The notes beneath the pieces were generated by a model. It made no database searches. It was not told the DNA's origin and was given only the letters and a program-made list of their open reading frames with translations. A program made the translations under genes and the position numbers. A stretch of DNA of 64,000 nt. It comes from Natronococcus pandeyae (lineage in GTDB: Archaea > Halobacteriota > Halobacteria > Halobacteriales > Natrialbaceae). Shown one piece after another: positions 52,611 through 59,895 of this stretch (positions are counted from its first letter, which is position 1; the number at the start of each line of letters is the position of its first letter). The DNA lies in the NCBI RefSeq assembly GCF_008122205.1, contig NZ_PHNJ01000002.1, forward strand, positions 1 through 64,000, given 5' to 3'.

Positions 52611-54284
52611 CTACATCATGCCGCCCATGCCGCCGCCCATGCCGCCCATGCCGCCACCCATACCGCCGCCGGGTGGCATCTCCTCGTCACCGTCGTCGTC
52701 GGCGACCGCGAGGTCGCCGGCGGCGATGACGTCGTCGATGCGCAGCAGCATGACGGCCGCCTCGGTCGCGGATTCGATCGCCTGGGTCTTCACGCGAAGC
52801 GGCTCGTAGACGCCTTCTTCGCCCATGTCGATGGTGTCGCCGGTGAAGGCGTCCAGTCCGGACGCCGTGTCGCCGGCGTCGTGGTCGGCGCGCAGCTCGA
52901 CCAGCGAGTCGATGGGATCGAGGCCCGCGTTCTCGGCCAGCGTGCGCGGGATGACCTCGAGTGCGTCCGCGAAGGCCTCGACGGCCAGCTGCTCGCGGCC
53001 GCCGACGGAGTCGGCGTAGTTACGCAGCGCCAGCGAGAGCTCGATTTCGGGTGCGCCGCCGCCGGCGACGACCTTGCCGTCCTCGAGGGTCGTGCGGACG
53101 ACGCCCAGGGAGTCCTCGATCGCGCGGTCGACCTCGTCGATGACGTGCTCGGTGCCGCCGCGGAGGATGAGCGTGACCGCCTTGGCGTCGTCGACGTCCT
53201 CGACGAAGATGCGCTGGTCGCCAGCAATCTCCTTCTGGGCGACGCTGCCGGCGAAGCCGAGGTCGTCCTCGGTCAGGTCGTCGACGCCCGTGACGGGCGT
53301 GGCGCCGGTCGCGCGGGCCAGCTGAGACTGGTCGCTGGATTTGACGCGACGGACGGCGATGATGCCTTCCTGTGCGAGGTAGTGCTGGGCCATGTCGTCG
53401 ATGCCGCCGTCGACGAAGACGACGTCGGCGCCGGCGTCGGCGATCTTCTGGGCCATCTCCTGGAGCTGAGCCTCTTCCTGCTCGAGGAACTGCTCGAGCT
53501 GGTCGGGATCGGTGACGTTGACCTCGGCGTCGATCTCGGTCTCCTTGATCTCGAGGTCGCCGTCGATGATCGCGACCGAGGCGTCCTCGGCGAAGTACGG
53601 CATGTTCTCGGAGACGCGCTCCTTGTCGACGATGACGCCCTCGACGAGTTCGGAGTTCTCGATCGAGCCGCCGACGACCTTCTCGACTTTGATGTTGTCC
53701 GTGTCGACGTCGTCCTCGTCCGCGACGGACTGGACGGCGTCGACGACGAGCTCCGCGAGCAGGTCGCGGGCGCTCTCGGCGCCCTTGCCAGTCATCGCCG
53801 TAGCGGCGATCTGCTGGAGGATCTCCTCGTCGTCCTCGTCGACGTCGATCGCGACGTCCTCGAGGGCGTCCGTGGCCTCTTCGGCGGCCTGGCGGTATCC
53901 CTGTGCGAGCGTCGTCGCGTGGATGTCCTGGTCGAGGAGGTCCTCGGCCTGACTGAGGAGTTCGCCGGCGATGACGACGGCGCTGGTGGTGCCGTCACCG
54001 ACCTCGTCCTCCTGGGTCTCGGCGACTTCGACGATCATGTCCGCCGCCGGGTGGTCGATTTCCATCTCCGAGAGGAGGGTGACACCGTCGTTGGTGACGA
54101 TGACGTTGCCCGACGAATCGACGAGCATCTTGTCCATCCCCTTCGGTCCGAGTGTCGTTCGTACCGACTCGGCGACGGCCTTGCCGGCCTGGACGTTCAT
54201 CGACTGCGCGTCTTTGCCGGAGGTTCGCTGGCTGTCCTCCGAGAGAACGATAAGGGGCTGGTTGCCCATCTGCTGTTGAGCCAT
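52611..54284 (-). CDS. thsA: Thermosome (group II chaperonin) subunit
   Basis: 557 residues. The ATP-binding motif [15 protein letters not shown] and the region [16 protein letters not shown] are typical. The C-terminus is a GGM-rich tail (13 or so Gly-Gly-Met-type repeats). It forms the double-ring chaperonin. The minus-strand TATA CTTATATAG (54311-54319) is about 30 bases before the ATG at 54284, in line with strong, heat-responsive transcription. A GTG at 54290 is the alternative start. Confidence 0.97.
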   Translation of the reverse strand: MAQQQMGNQPLIVLSEDSQRTSGKDAQSMNVQAGKAVAESVRTTLGPKGMDKMLVDSSGNVIVTNDGVTLLSEMEIDHPAADMIVEVAETQEDEVGDGTTSAVVIAGELLSQAEDLLDQDIHATTLAQGYRQAAEEATDALEDVAIDVDEDDEEILQQIAATAMTGKGAESARDLLAELVVDAVQSVADEDDVDTDNIKVEKVVGGSIENSELVEGVIVDKERVSENMPYFAEDASVAIIDGDLEIKETEIDAEVNVTDPDQLEQFLEQEEAQLQEMAQKIADAGADVVFVDGGIDDMAQHYLAQEGIIAVRRVKSSDQSQLARATGATPVTGVDDLTEDDLGFAGSVAQKEIAGDQRIFVEDVDDAKAVTLILRGGTEHVIDEVDRAIEDSLGVVRTTLEDGKVVAGGGAPEIELSLALRNYADSVGGREQLAVEAFADALEVIPRTLAENAGLDPIDSLVELRADHDAGDTASGLDAFTGDTIDMGEEGVYEPLRVKTQAIESATEAAVMLLRIDDVIAAGDLAVADDDGDEEMPPGGGMGGGMGGMGGGMGGMM

Positions 54285-54820
54285 AGTCACCCGAAGGATT
54301 GATTGTTATTCTATATAAGTATTGTGCAATTGGCCCGTTTGAGGTGTGCGAATGGTTTACAGTCAAGCGGCCCTGCTGGCCCGTTGACGGCCTCTTATAA
54401 TCGCTCTAGTCGCGTGATGCGAGGAGTCGGTTGAGGCTCGATTAAGTAGCCGTGTTCAAATATTACCGTGAGTACTCAGCGTCCGGTGAGACCACCACCA
54501 AAGCCCGGGGACGGCAGGCGACGCAAGCATGCGAGCGCAGCGACCCGAGCGGCCCAGGGGCTTTCGTGGTGTCCGATTCTCTCAGCGAGTCGGTGTACTC
54601 TGAACACCGTCGGTTACGTAGGACCCGAATTGAAAAGCACCTCGAGCGATATCGAACCAGGAAGCGAGATCAGTGGCGTCGCTGGAACGACGATACGGAT
54701 CGAATCACACCCGAACGGACACTCAGACCGACGGACCGCGCCCGGTGAAACGACGGAGGGTCTCTACAAGAAGAGCGTCTGCGGCCGGTCGCCGCGACGA
54801 AAGTGTCTCGGGCGTGCGGT
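54285..54820. other. Intergenic region between thsA and KH gene
   Basis: Contains the thsA promoter (about 54311-54319), then a partial copy of the GGG/GGG repeat (54490-54565). I see no protein gene; the remainder (54570-54820) is featureless, of ordinary GC content, and lies downstream of the KH gene. Confidence 0.55.
54490..54565. repeat. GGG/GGG inverted repeat, truncated copy C
   Basis: The right arm CCCGAGCGGCCCAGGGGCTTTC (54544-54565) and the spacer (GCGACGCAAGCATGCGAGCGCAG) closely match the copy at 56807-56904. The left arm is mostly deleted: AAAGCCCGGGG stands where AAAGGGGCTGGACCGCTCGGGG would be. The right flank GTGGTG is also shared. Confidence 0.65.
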
Positions 54821-55387
54821 TCAGACCTGCTCTTCGCCCGATCCGGGATACCGGTGGTACTGCATTCCCTGATGTTTCATCTCGTTGTGTCGCTCCTCGA
54901 GGAACGAGTAGACGGCGCCGTGTGGCGCTCCGTCCAGGAGCATCTCGGCGGCGCTGCGGACGGCGTCGACCTGGGGTGGCGTGCCGATGATTCCGAGCGT
55001 CGAGCCATAGATGACGACGTTGGCGCCCGAGAGCTCTTCCATGAGTTCGCGGGTGCGACCGCCTTCCCCGATGAGTCGGCCCTTCTTTCGCTTCATATCG
55101 TTCGTGTTGCGTGCCGCAGCGTCGATATCGACGAGGTCGAACAGGATCATATCGTCCTGGAGCAACTGCAGTGCTTCCTCGGGTGGGAAGCCGCGACCGA
55201 TCGCACGGACGATCTCCGGGCCCTTGAGGCCACGAACGGGGTCGCCGACAGTCTCGACGGCGACGGATCCGTTCTCCGAGTCGATGTCCAATCGGACCTC
55301 GGCTTCCGCCTCGATCTCGCGCATCGTTTCGCCGCCCTCGCCGATGAGGACGCCGATGCGGTCCTGCGGAATCTTCACGTGCTTCAT
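54821..55387 (-). CDS. KH-domain RNA-processing protein (Dim2/Pno1-like)
   Basis: 188 residues with two KH domains; their loops are GVLIGEGGETMREIE and GRLIGEGGRTRELME. Archaeal Dim2 binds the 3' end region of 16S rRNA during maturation and works with Rio kinases. The rio1 gene is close by at 58438. A TATA-like GGTCTTAACC (55410-55418) lies about 27 bases before the ATG. Confidence 0.93.
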   Translation of the reverse strand: MKHVKIPQDRIGVLIGEGGETMREIEAEAEVRLDIDSENGSVAVETVGDPVRGLKGPEIVRAIGRGFPPEEALQLLQDDMILFDLVDIDAAARNTNDMKRKKGRLIGEGGRTRELMEELSGANVVIYGSTLGIIGTPPQVDAVRSAAEMLLDGAPHGAVYSFLEERHNEMKHQGMQYHRYPGSGEEQV

Positions 55388-55571
55388 ACTCCCTGGTACT
55401 CGCTCGGCGAGGTTAAGACCTTTGTCCGTGATCAGCAGTGGAACGACTATCGTCCCGTCGGCGTACGCGACCTCTGACGAGTGAGCCGCGGTGCGAGGTC
55501 ACCCGCGCGAAGGAACGCTCGCAATCGGCCTCTCGGACCTCGAACTCGCGGACCTCACAGTCGAGGGAGAG

Positions 55572-56099
55572 TTACGGCCGTCGGGCCCGAGCGAGACGCT
55601 CGCCGAGTGTCGGGAACGAAAGCGTCGCCAGGATCGCGACGACGGCCGCTACCGCGAGCGAGAGCGGCGGCGTCCCGACCGCGGCGGCGACCAGCACGCC
55701 ACCGTAAACCGCCGCGATGAAAACGGCGTTGTAGTACACCAGTCGCAGGGCGATCAGCGCCGGCGAGAACGTCACCCAGCCGAGCGTCTCCGTTCCCAGG
55801 GGACGGATCCACCCGCCGCGAATGAGCGTCCCGACGAGGACCATCGTCGCCCACGCGACCAGCGCAGCGGCGGTCGCGCCGTAGCCGCCAGTGGCACCGG
55901 TCATCGTGACGATCATGAGCGCTGGCAGTCCCAAGATAGAGATCTCTCCGAAGATGTACGTGACGTCGTGGAGAAAACAACCGAACGCGTTCTTCTCCAT
56001 GTTCGCCATCTTCCCGTAGCCGTACCAGGAGCGCCGCGTCCGGGTGTTGGCGGGACGCGTCTGCCGGCCGGGAGGACGGTCACGACGATTACGGGCCAT
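55572..56099 (-). CDS. Membrane protein of unknown function
   Basis: 175 residues. A basic N-terminus (about 1-28) is followed by four hydrophobic segments, and FGEISILGLPALMIVTM is conserved-looking. No family was recognised. The ATG at 56099 has a TATA (CTATTTATTG, 56120-56129) 26 bases upstream, which supports keeping the basic N-terminus despite internal Met codons at 31 and 34. Confidence 0.75.
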   Translation of the reverse strand: MARNRRDRPPGRQTRPANTRTRRSWYGYGKMANMEKNAFGCFLHDVTYIFGEISILGLPALMIVTMTGATGGYGATAAALVAWATMVLVGTLIRGGWIRPLGTETLGWVTFSPALIALRLVYYNAVFIAAVYGGVLVAAAVGTPPLSLAVAAVVAILATLSFPTLGERLARARRP

Positions 56100-56149
56100 A
56101 CGAATGGTACCACTGCCCTCAATAAATAGCCCGACGACTCGGCGCGGCC

Positions 56150-56653
56150 CTACTCCAGGACGGACCGGAATCGAACCGACTCCGAGAGCGTGTCGACGAT
56201 CGCAACCGTCCGATGCTCGTCCGGTACGGTCGGGAAGTGGGCACCGGGGTTGAGCAGGGTCGTTCGTCCTTCTTCCGTATGCTCGCGCTGGTGATGGTGG
56301 CCGTAGCAGACGAAATCGTACTCCTCCGCCGCGGCGAGCGCCTCGACTTCCGCTTTCGACTCCCCGTGGAGCACCGCGAAGGAGAGCCCGTCGAACTCGA
56401 GCGTGGCGAACCGGCCGTGGAGCGTGCTCTCGCCGCCGAGGGCGTCGAACCCCGCCTCGAGGCCGGAGATCTCACCATCGTTATTTCCCAGGACCCCGTG
56501 CAGTTCGAACCCGTCGAAGTAGGGGAGCACCGGTGGCGCGACGAAGTCGCCGCAGTGGACGGCGACCTCGACGCCCTCCTCCTCGAAGAGGTCGGTCGCT
56601 CGTTCGACCGCTGGAACGTTGTCGTGGGTGTCGGAGATGATGCCGATGTTCAT
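56150..56653 (-). CDS. Metallophosphoesterase (YfcE type)
   Basis: 167 residues. The motifs SDTHDN, HCGDF, GNND and GHHHQREH are all present in order. Such enzymes hydrolyse small phosphodiesters in vitro. TATA-like CGCCTTAGTGG (near 56681) is 28 bases before the ATG. Confidence 0.93.
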   Translation of the reverse strand: MNIGIISDTHDNVPAVERATDLFEEEGVEVAVHCGDFVAPPVLPYFDGFELHGVLGNNDGEISGLEAGFDALGGESTLHGRFATLEFDGLSFAVLHGESKAEVEALAAAEEYDFVCYGHHHQREHTEEGRTTLLNPGAHFPTVPDEHRTVAIVDTLSESVRFRSVLE

Positions 56654-56806
56654 ACGTACTCGCGCACGGGCGAGCCACTAAGGCGTTCGGGAGGGGCGAA
56701 AAGACAGCGTTCAGATTACATCGATTCGCTGAGAGAATCGAACGCTACGAGAGCCCCTTCAGTCCCACCTGAGTCGACTACCTGGCCAGCCATCACGGGC
56801 GGGACT

Positions 56807-56904
56807 GAAAGGGGCTGGACCGCTCGGGGATGGCGGGCGACGCAAGCACGCGAGCAAAGCGAGCGCGCAGCGAGCCCCCCGACCCGAGCGGTCCAGGGGC
56901 TTTC
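56807..56904. repeat. GGG/GGG inverted repeat, full copy D
   Basis: Left arm GAAAG-GGG-CTGGACCGCTCGGG (56807-56828) and right arm CCCGAGCGGTCCAG-GGG-CTTTC (56883-56904) are perfectly complementary over 19 bases, apart from the three G-G mismatches at the same height on both arms. The 54-base spacer is shared with copy C. This is the best-preserved member of the family. It lies in the 325-base gap between the phosphoesterase and trpS; nothing else is seen there. Confidence 0.85.
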
Positions 56905-56978
56905 GTGGTGGTCTCATCGGACGCCGAGTACCCACAGTAGTATCTGAACACGGCCGGGCGAAAGCCGAACTGCGACAG

Positions 56979-58226
56979 TTACGTCCGGAGCGACGTCGGG
57001 ACGCCGGCGGACTCGAGCGCCGTCCGTCGCTCGTCGGCGGTCAGCCGGTAGGGCTCGAGTTCGTTCGCGAGCGATCCGAGCGATTCCCGACGCCGCTGGT
57101 GAGCAGCGAGGAAGGCGGTAATACGCTCGATTGCCGCCTCCTTTAGCTCGCCGCTGAGCAGGTCGCCGGACCGGTACTCGCGGGCGATGCGCTCGAGTTC
57201 GTCGTCGTCTTCCTCGAAGAAGAACCGGAGGTACTGGAACGGGACGTCGACGGACGGATCGCCCCCTCGCTCGCGGTGGGCCTCGAGCGTCGCCCGACCG
57301 CCGGTGTAGGCGTGCGTCCGGACCGTCTCGGCGACGGTCTCGGGATCGTCGGTGAGTTCGATCGACGCCGCCTCGCCGGAGGAACTCATCTTGCCGGGCC
57401 CCTCGAGGCTCGGCAGGAACCGGCCGAGCAAGGCACCCGGCTTCTCGACGGGCAGGGCCTCCTTCGACGCGACGTCGCGACAGACGCGGACGTGGGGGTC
57501 CTGGTCGACGGCGATGGGAACCAGCGTCGGCTGCCGGCCCGCGACCAGCTGGGGCAAGAGGAGGTGCGTCGCCTGGACGGCGGGATAGAACTGTAGTCCG
57601 ACGGTGTCCCCTTCGCCGTAGACGGCCTCGACAGTCGCGGGCGTGAGGTGCTTCGCGAGGCGGACGGCGACCGGGTAGATCACGTCCGCGTCGGCGGTGT
57701 CGACGACGATCCTGGTTCGTTCGGGGTCGAAGCCGACGGCGAGCACGTCTCGAAGATTCTCGCGGGTGTGCTCGCCGATCGACTCGAAGGACTGGTCTTT
57801 CGCGAGGTACTTCTCGTCGTCCGAGAGCGGGACGTAGACGGTGGCGCCGGTTGTCTGCTGAAATCGCTTCGCGAGGTACAGCGGTAGGACGTGGCCGAGG
57901 TGCATCGGTCCCGACGGCCCTCTACCGGTGACGATGGCGTGCGGATTGCCTGCCTCGGCGGCTGCGAGATAGCGGTCGACGTCGCGGCCGGCGTAGAACG
58001 TCCGGCGGCGGATCGCCGGATGTTCTGGCAGGCGGTCGATCTGCTCGTCGGTGAGCGGGTCGGCGCCGAAGCGCTCGAGCAGTTTTTCGTAGTCGACGTC
58101 GCCGTCGACGGCGTACGGCGTGACGGTGAACTCGTCGGCATCGGTGCTCGTGTCGTTACCGTCGGTAGTCGCATCGTCGGTAGTCGTCCGGTCGGTTCGG
58201 TCGGTCGAATCGGTCGTGTTCGGCAT
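56979..58226 (-). CDS. trpS: Tryptophan--tRNA ligase, standard archaeal type
   Basis: 415 residues. The class I HIGH motif is SGPMHLGHVLP, KMSKS is GPGKMSSS, and AVDQDPHVRVCRDVAS is the Trp-binding signature. Residues 1-35 are a Thr/Asp-rich low-complexity tail. The longer frame to 58376 adds an Arg-rich segment and is rejected. A candidate Trp-rich leader ORF (58313-58393) and a 10-bp inverted repeat precede it, and the untranslated distance from that ORF's stop to the ATG is 86 bases. The window holds a second TrpRS at 28188-29828. Confidence 0.93.
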   Translation of the reverse strand: MPNTTDSTDRTDRTTTDDATTDGNDTSTDADEFTVTPYAVDGDVDYEKLLERFGADPLTDEQIDRLPEHPAIRRRTFYAGRDVDRYLAAAEAGNPHAIVTGRGPSGPMHLGHVLPLYLAKRFQQTTGATVYVPLSDDEKYLAKDQSFESIGEHTRENLRDVLAVGFDPERTRIVVDTADADVIYPVAVRLAKHLTPATVEAVYGEGDTVGLQFYPAVQATHLLLPQLVAGRQPTLVPIAVDQDPHVRVCRDVASKEALPVEKPGALLGRFLPSLEGPGKMSSSGEAASIELTDDPETVAETVRTHAYTGGRATLEAHRERGGDPSVDVPFQYLRFFFEEDDDELERIAREYRSGDLLSGELKEAAIERITAFLAAHQRRRESLGSLANELEPYRLTADERRTALESAGVPTSLRT

Positions 58227-58312
58227 GGAATCTCGAATTCGGTGGCAGCGGCTGACTCGCGGTACGTGGAGAAGAACGAGCGAAGGGAGCCGCCGTCGCC
58301 GCAGCCGCCGGG

Positions 58313-58393
58313 TTAGGCCGCGTCGCCCGCGGTGACGACACTGTCCGCTCTCGAGGAGGTCCGGCGCCAGCGCCACGTGAGAGCGGACGTCAC
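58313..58393 (-). CDS. Candidate Trp-containing leader peptide upstream of trpS
   Basis: A 26-codon ORF from a GTG to a TAA, with Trp7-Arg8-Trp9 (codons 58373-58375 and 58367-58369). The GTG lies about 27 bases after a minus-strand TATA-like CTTGTTATCG (58416-58425), so translation would start at the mRNA 5' end. A perfect 10-bp inverted repeat, GTCCGCTCTC/GAGAGCGGAC (58379-58388 and 58343-58352), brackets the two Trp codons, which fall in its loop together with a GGCGC/GCGCC mini-hairpin. Stalling of a ribosome at the Trp codons would prevent that stem. The ORF has the same length, 81 bases, as the Phe leader of pheST. Confidence 0.6.
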   Translation of the reverse strand: MTSALTWRWRRTSSRADSVVTAGDAA

Positions 58394-58415
58394 TGATCGT
58401 CTAGTGTAACGCAGC

Positions 58416-58431
58416 GATAACAAGTGTTTCG
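58416..58431 (-). promoter_or_regulatory. Promoter of the trpS leader
   Basis: On the minus strand CGAAACACTTGTTATC combines a BRE-like purine stretch and a TATA-like core about 27 bases before the GTG of the leader ORF. The core is not a perfect TATA, so the call is moderate. Confidence 0.5.
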
Positions 58432-58437
58432 GCGGAC

Positions 58438-59304
58438 TCAGTCTCGAGAGGGATCCGGCTCCGGATCCGTCACGAACTCGAGTAACTCGTCGGGGTCGGT
58501 TTCGAGGCCCTGCCGGGAGAAGAAGTTCGCGACGTTCTCGCAGTCCCGCTCGAGGAAGTCGCGGCTGTTGGGATGGTGGACGGTGACGGCCTGACCGAGA
58601 TCGATGACGACGAGTTGGCCCTCGTCGAAGACCACGTTGTACTCGCTCAGGTCGCCGTGGATCAGTCCCGCCGAGTAGAGCCGGCGCATGTACTCGCGCA
58701 TAACCTCGTAGGCGGTCTGGGGGTTCTCGATGTGGACCTCGCCGAGGCGTTTCGCGCGGCCGTCCTCGTTGCCGATGTACTCCATGACGAGCACGTTGCG
58801 CTCGGTGGCGATCGGCTCCGGTACTCGGACGCCTGCCAGGGCCGCACGCCTGAGGTTGGCGTACTCCTTTTTGGTCCAGGCGAGGACGACGTCCTTCTTT
58901 TTTCCGCCGAGCCCCTCGAAGCGCGGGTCACCCTCGAGATAGTCGCGCATCTGCCGGAAGTTCGAGGCGTTGATCCGGTAGACCTTGACGGCGACGTCGC
59001 GGTCGTCGCCGAGCGCGTGGTAGACGTTCGCCTCCTTGCCGGTCGAGAGCGGGCCGCCGAAGGCCTCGACGTAGCCGTCCTGAACCAGCTTGTACAGCGC
59101 GGCCAGCGTCGCGTCGTCGAACACCGACTGCTCGACCTTGAACTGGTCGGCGTCCTTGATCCGCTCTTCGAACTGCTCGAACTTCCGATCGCGCTTGCGG
59201 GCGATCCGGTCAGCCTCGGTGTCCGAGACGTCGATCTCCTCCCACTCGTCGCCCGGCGTGTCGACCTCCTCGAGGTCGACGAGTCCGTATTTTCCCTCTC
59301 CCAT
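58438..59304 (-). CDS. rio1: RIO1 serine kinase
   Basis: 288 residues. The RIO motif STGKEANVYHAL (P-loop equivalent) is at about 81-92; HGDLSEYNVVFD is the catalytic loop and VIDLGQAV the metal-binding loop. It participates in late 40S/30S subunit maturation, matching the nearby KH/Dim2-like gene. A TATA-like AGTCTTTACC (59329-59338) lies about 29 bases before the ATG. Confidence 0.95.
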   Translation of the reverse strand: MGEGKYGLVDLEEVDTPGDEWEEIDVSDTEADRIARKRDRKFEQFEERIKDADQFKVEQSVFDDATLAALYKLVQDGYVEAFGGPLSTGKEANVYHALGDDRDVAVKVYRINASNFRQMRDYLEGDPRFEGLGGKKKDVVLAWTKKEYANLRRAALAGVRVPEPIATERNVLVMEYIGNEDGRAKRLGEVHIENPQTAYEVMREYMRRLYSAGLIHGDLSEYNVVFDEGQLVVIDLGQAVTVHHPNSRDFLERDCENVANFFSRQGLETDPDELLEFVTDPEPDPSRD

Positions 59305-59394
59305 CTACCCGCGTCTACGGAGCCAATGCGGGTAAAGACTGGGTATCGTTCACTCGGACGGGCCAGCCCGCGACGACCCCGTGCTCGTATGGCT

Positions 59395-59407
59395 CTACGT
59401 TTTTCGG
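59395..59407 (+). promoter_or_regulatory. Promoter of the uORF-ferredoxin unit
   Basis: CTACGTTTTTCGG is centred 29 bases before the ATG at 59430 and 73 bases before the ferredoxin ATG. It implies a transcript that begins at the small upstream ORF. Confidence 0.5.
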
Positions 59408-59429
59408 CCCGTCGGCCGTAGAGGCTCGT

Positions 59430-59477
59430 ATGAGTCGACTACCCGAACACCGACCGTCGGCGAGGACCGAACGATGA
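59430..59477 (+). CDS. Leaderless upstream ORF overlapping the ferredoxin start
   Basis: 15 codons beginning at the predicted 5' end of the mRNA; its TGA overlaps the ferredoxin ATG (ATGA at 59474-59477). The peptide (MSRLPEHRPSARTER) is basic and probably not functional as a protein. The arrangement allows the ferredoxin to be translated by termination-reinitiation. Not in frame with the ferredoxin. Confidence 0.4.
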   Translation: MSRLPEHRPSARTER

Positions 59478-59839
59478 CCGGCCACGACGTCACACTCGAG
59501 TGGCCGGACGGGCGGACCCGGACCGTGGTCGTCGGACCGCGAGAGACGATCCTCGAAGCCGCCCTGCGCGACGGAATCCGACTCCCGTACGACTGCCGGA
59601 AGGGGACGTGCACGGCTTGCGTGGGGCGGGTGCTCGAGATCGACGGGAAATCCAGAGCGGACGACGAGGCCCCCGACGCCGCAGCAGCCGTCGACTACCG
59701 GCGTCCGCCGAAGGCGCTCTCGGACGCCGATCGGACGGCCGGCTACGCGTTGCTGTGTATCGCCCACCCGCGAGCCGACTGTCGTATCGAGGTCGGACCG
59801 ATGGTCCGCTCGCAGCTCGGCGACAGCCCCTGGGGGTAG
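59474..59839 (+). CDS. 2Fe-2S ferredoxin
   Basis: 121 residues. The cluster ligands follow the plant-type spacing CRKGTCTAC plus LLCIAHP, so Cys40, Cys45, Cys48 and a distal Cys near 98. An acidic insertion (about 60-80) lies before the last ligand. The next gene is a selenium-binding-protein homologue, followed by a second ferredoxin of the same type. Electron carrier; the partner is inferred only from neighbourhood. Confidence 0.92.
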   Translation: MTGHDVTLEWPDGRTRTVVVGPRETILEAALRDGIRLPYDCRKGTCTACVGRVLEIDGKSRADDEAPDAAAAVDYRRPPKALSDADRTAGYALLCIAHPRADCRIEVGPMVRSQLGDSPWG

Positions 59840-59858
59840 CCCACTCCGCCGAGTTCCC

Positions 59859-59872
59859 GACCAGATTTATCT
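59859..59872 (+). promoter_or_regulatory. TATA element of the SBP56 gene
   Basis: GATTTATCTCC is centred about 28 bases before the ATG at 59896. It shows that the SBP56 gene has its own leaderless promoter directly behind the first ferredoxin. Confidence 0.55.
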
Positions 59873-59895
59873 CCACGTTTGTGGTAGCATGCATC

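Noticed and set aside
58227-58376. N-terminal extension of the short TrpRS
   Set aside because: The added residues are Arg-rich and out of character for the protein. The region is better explained by the leader ORF in another frame and by the hairpin.
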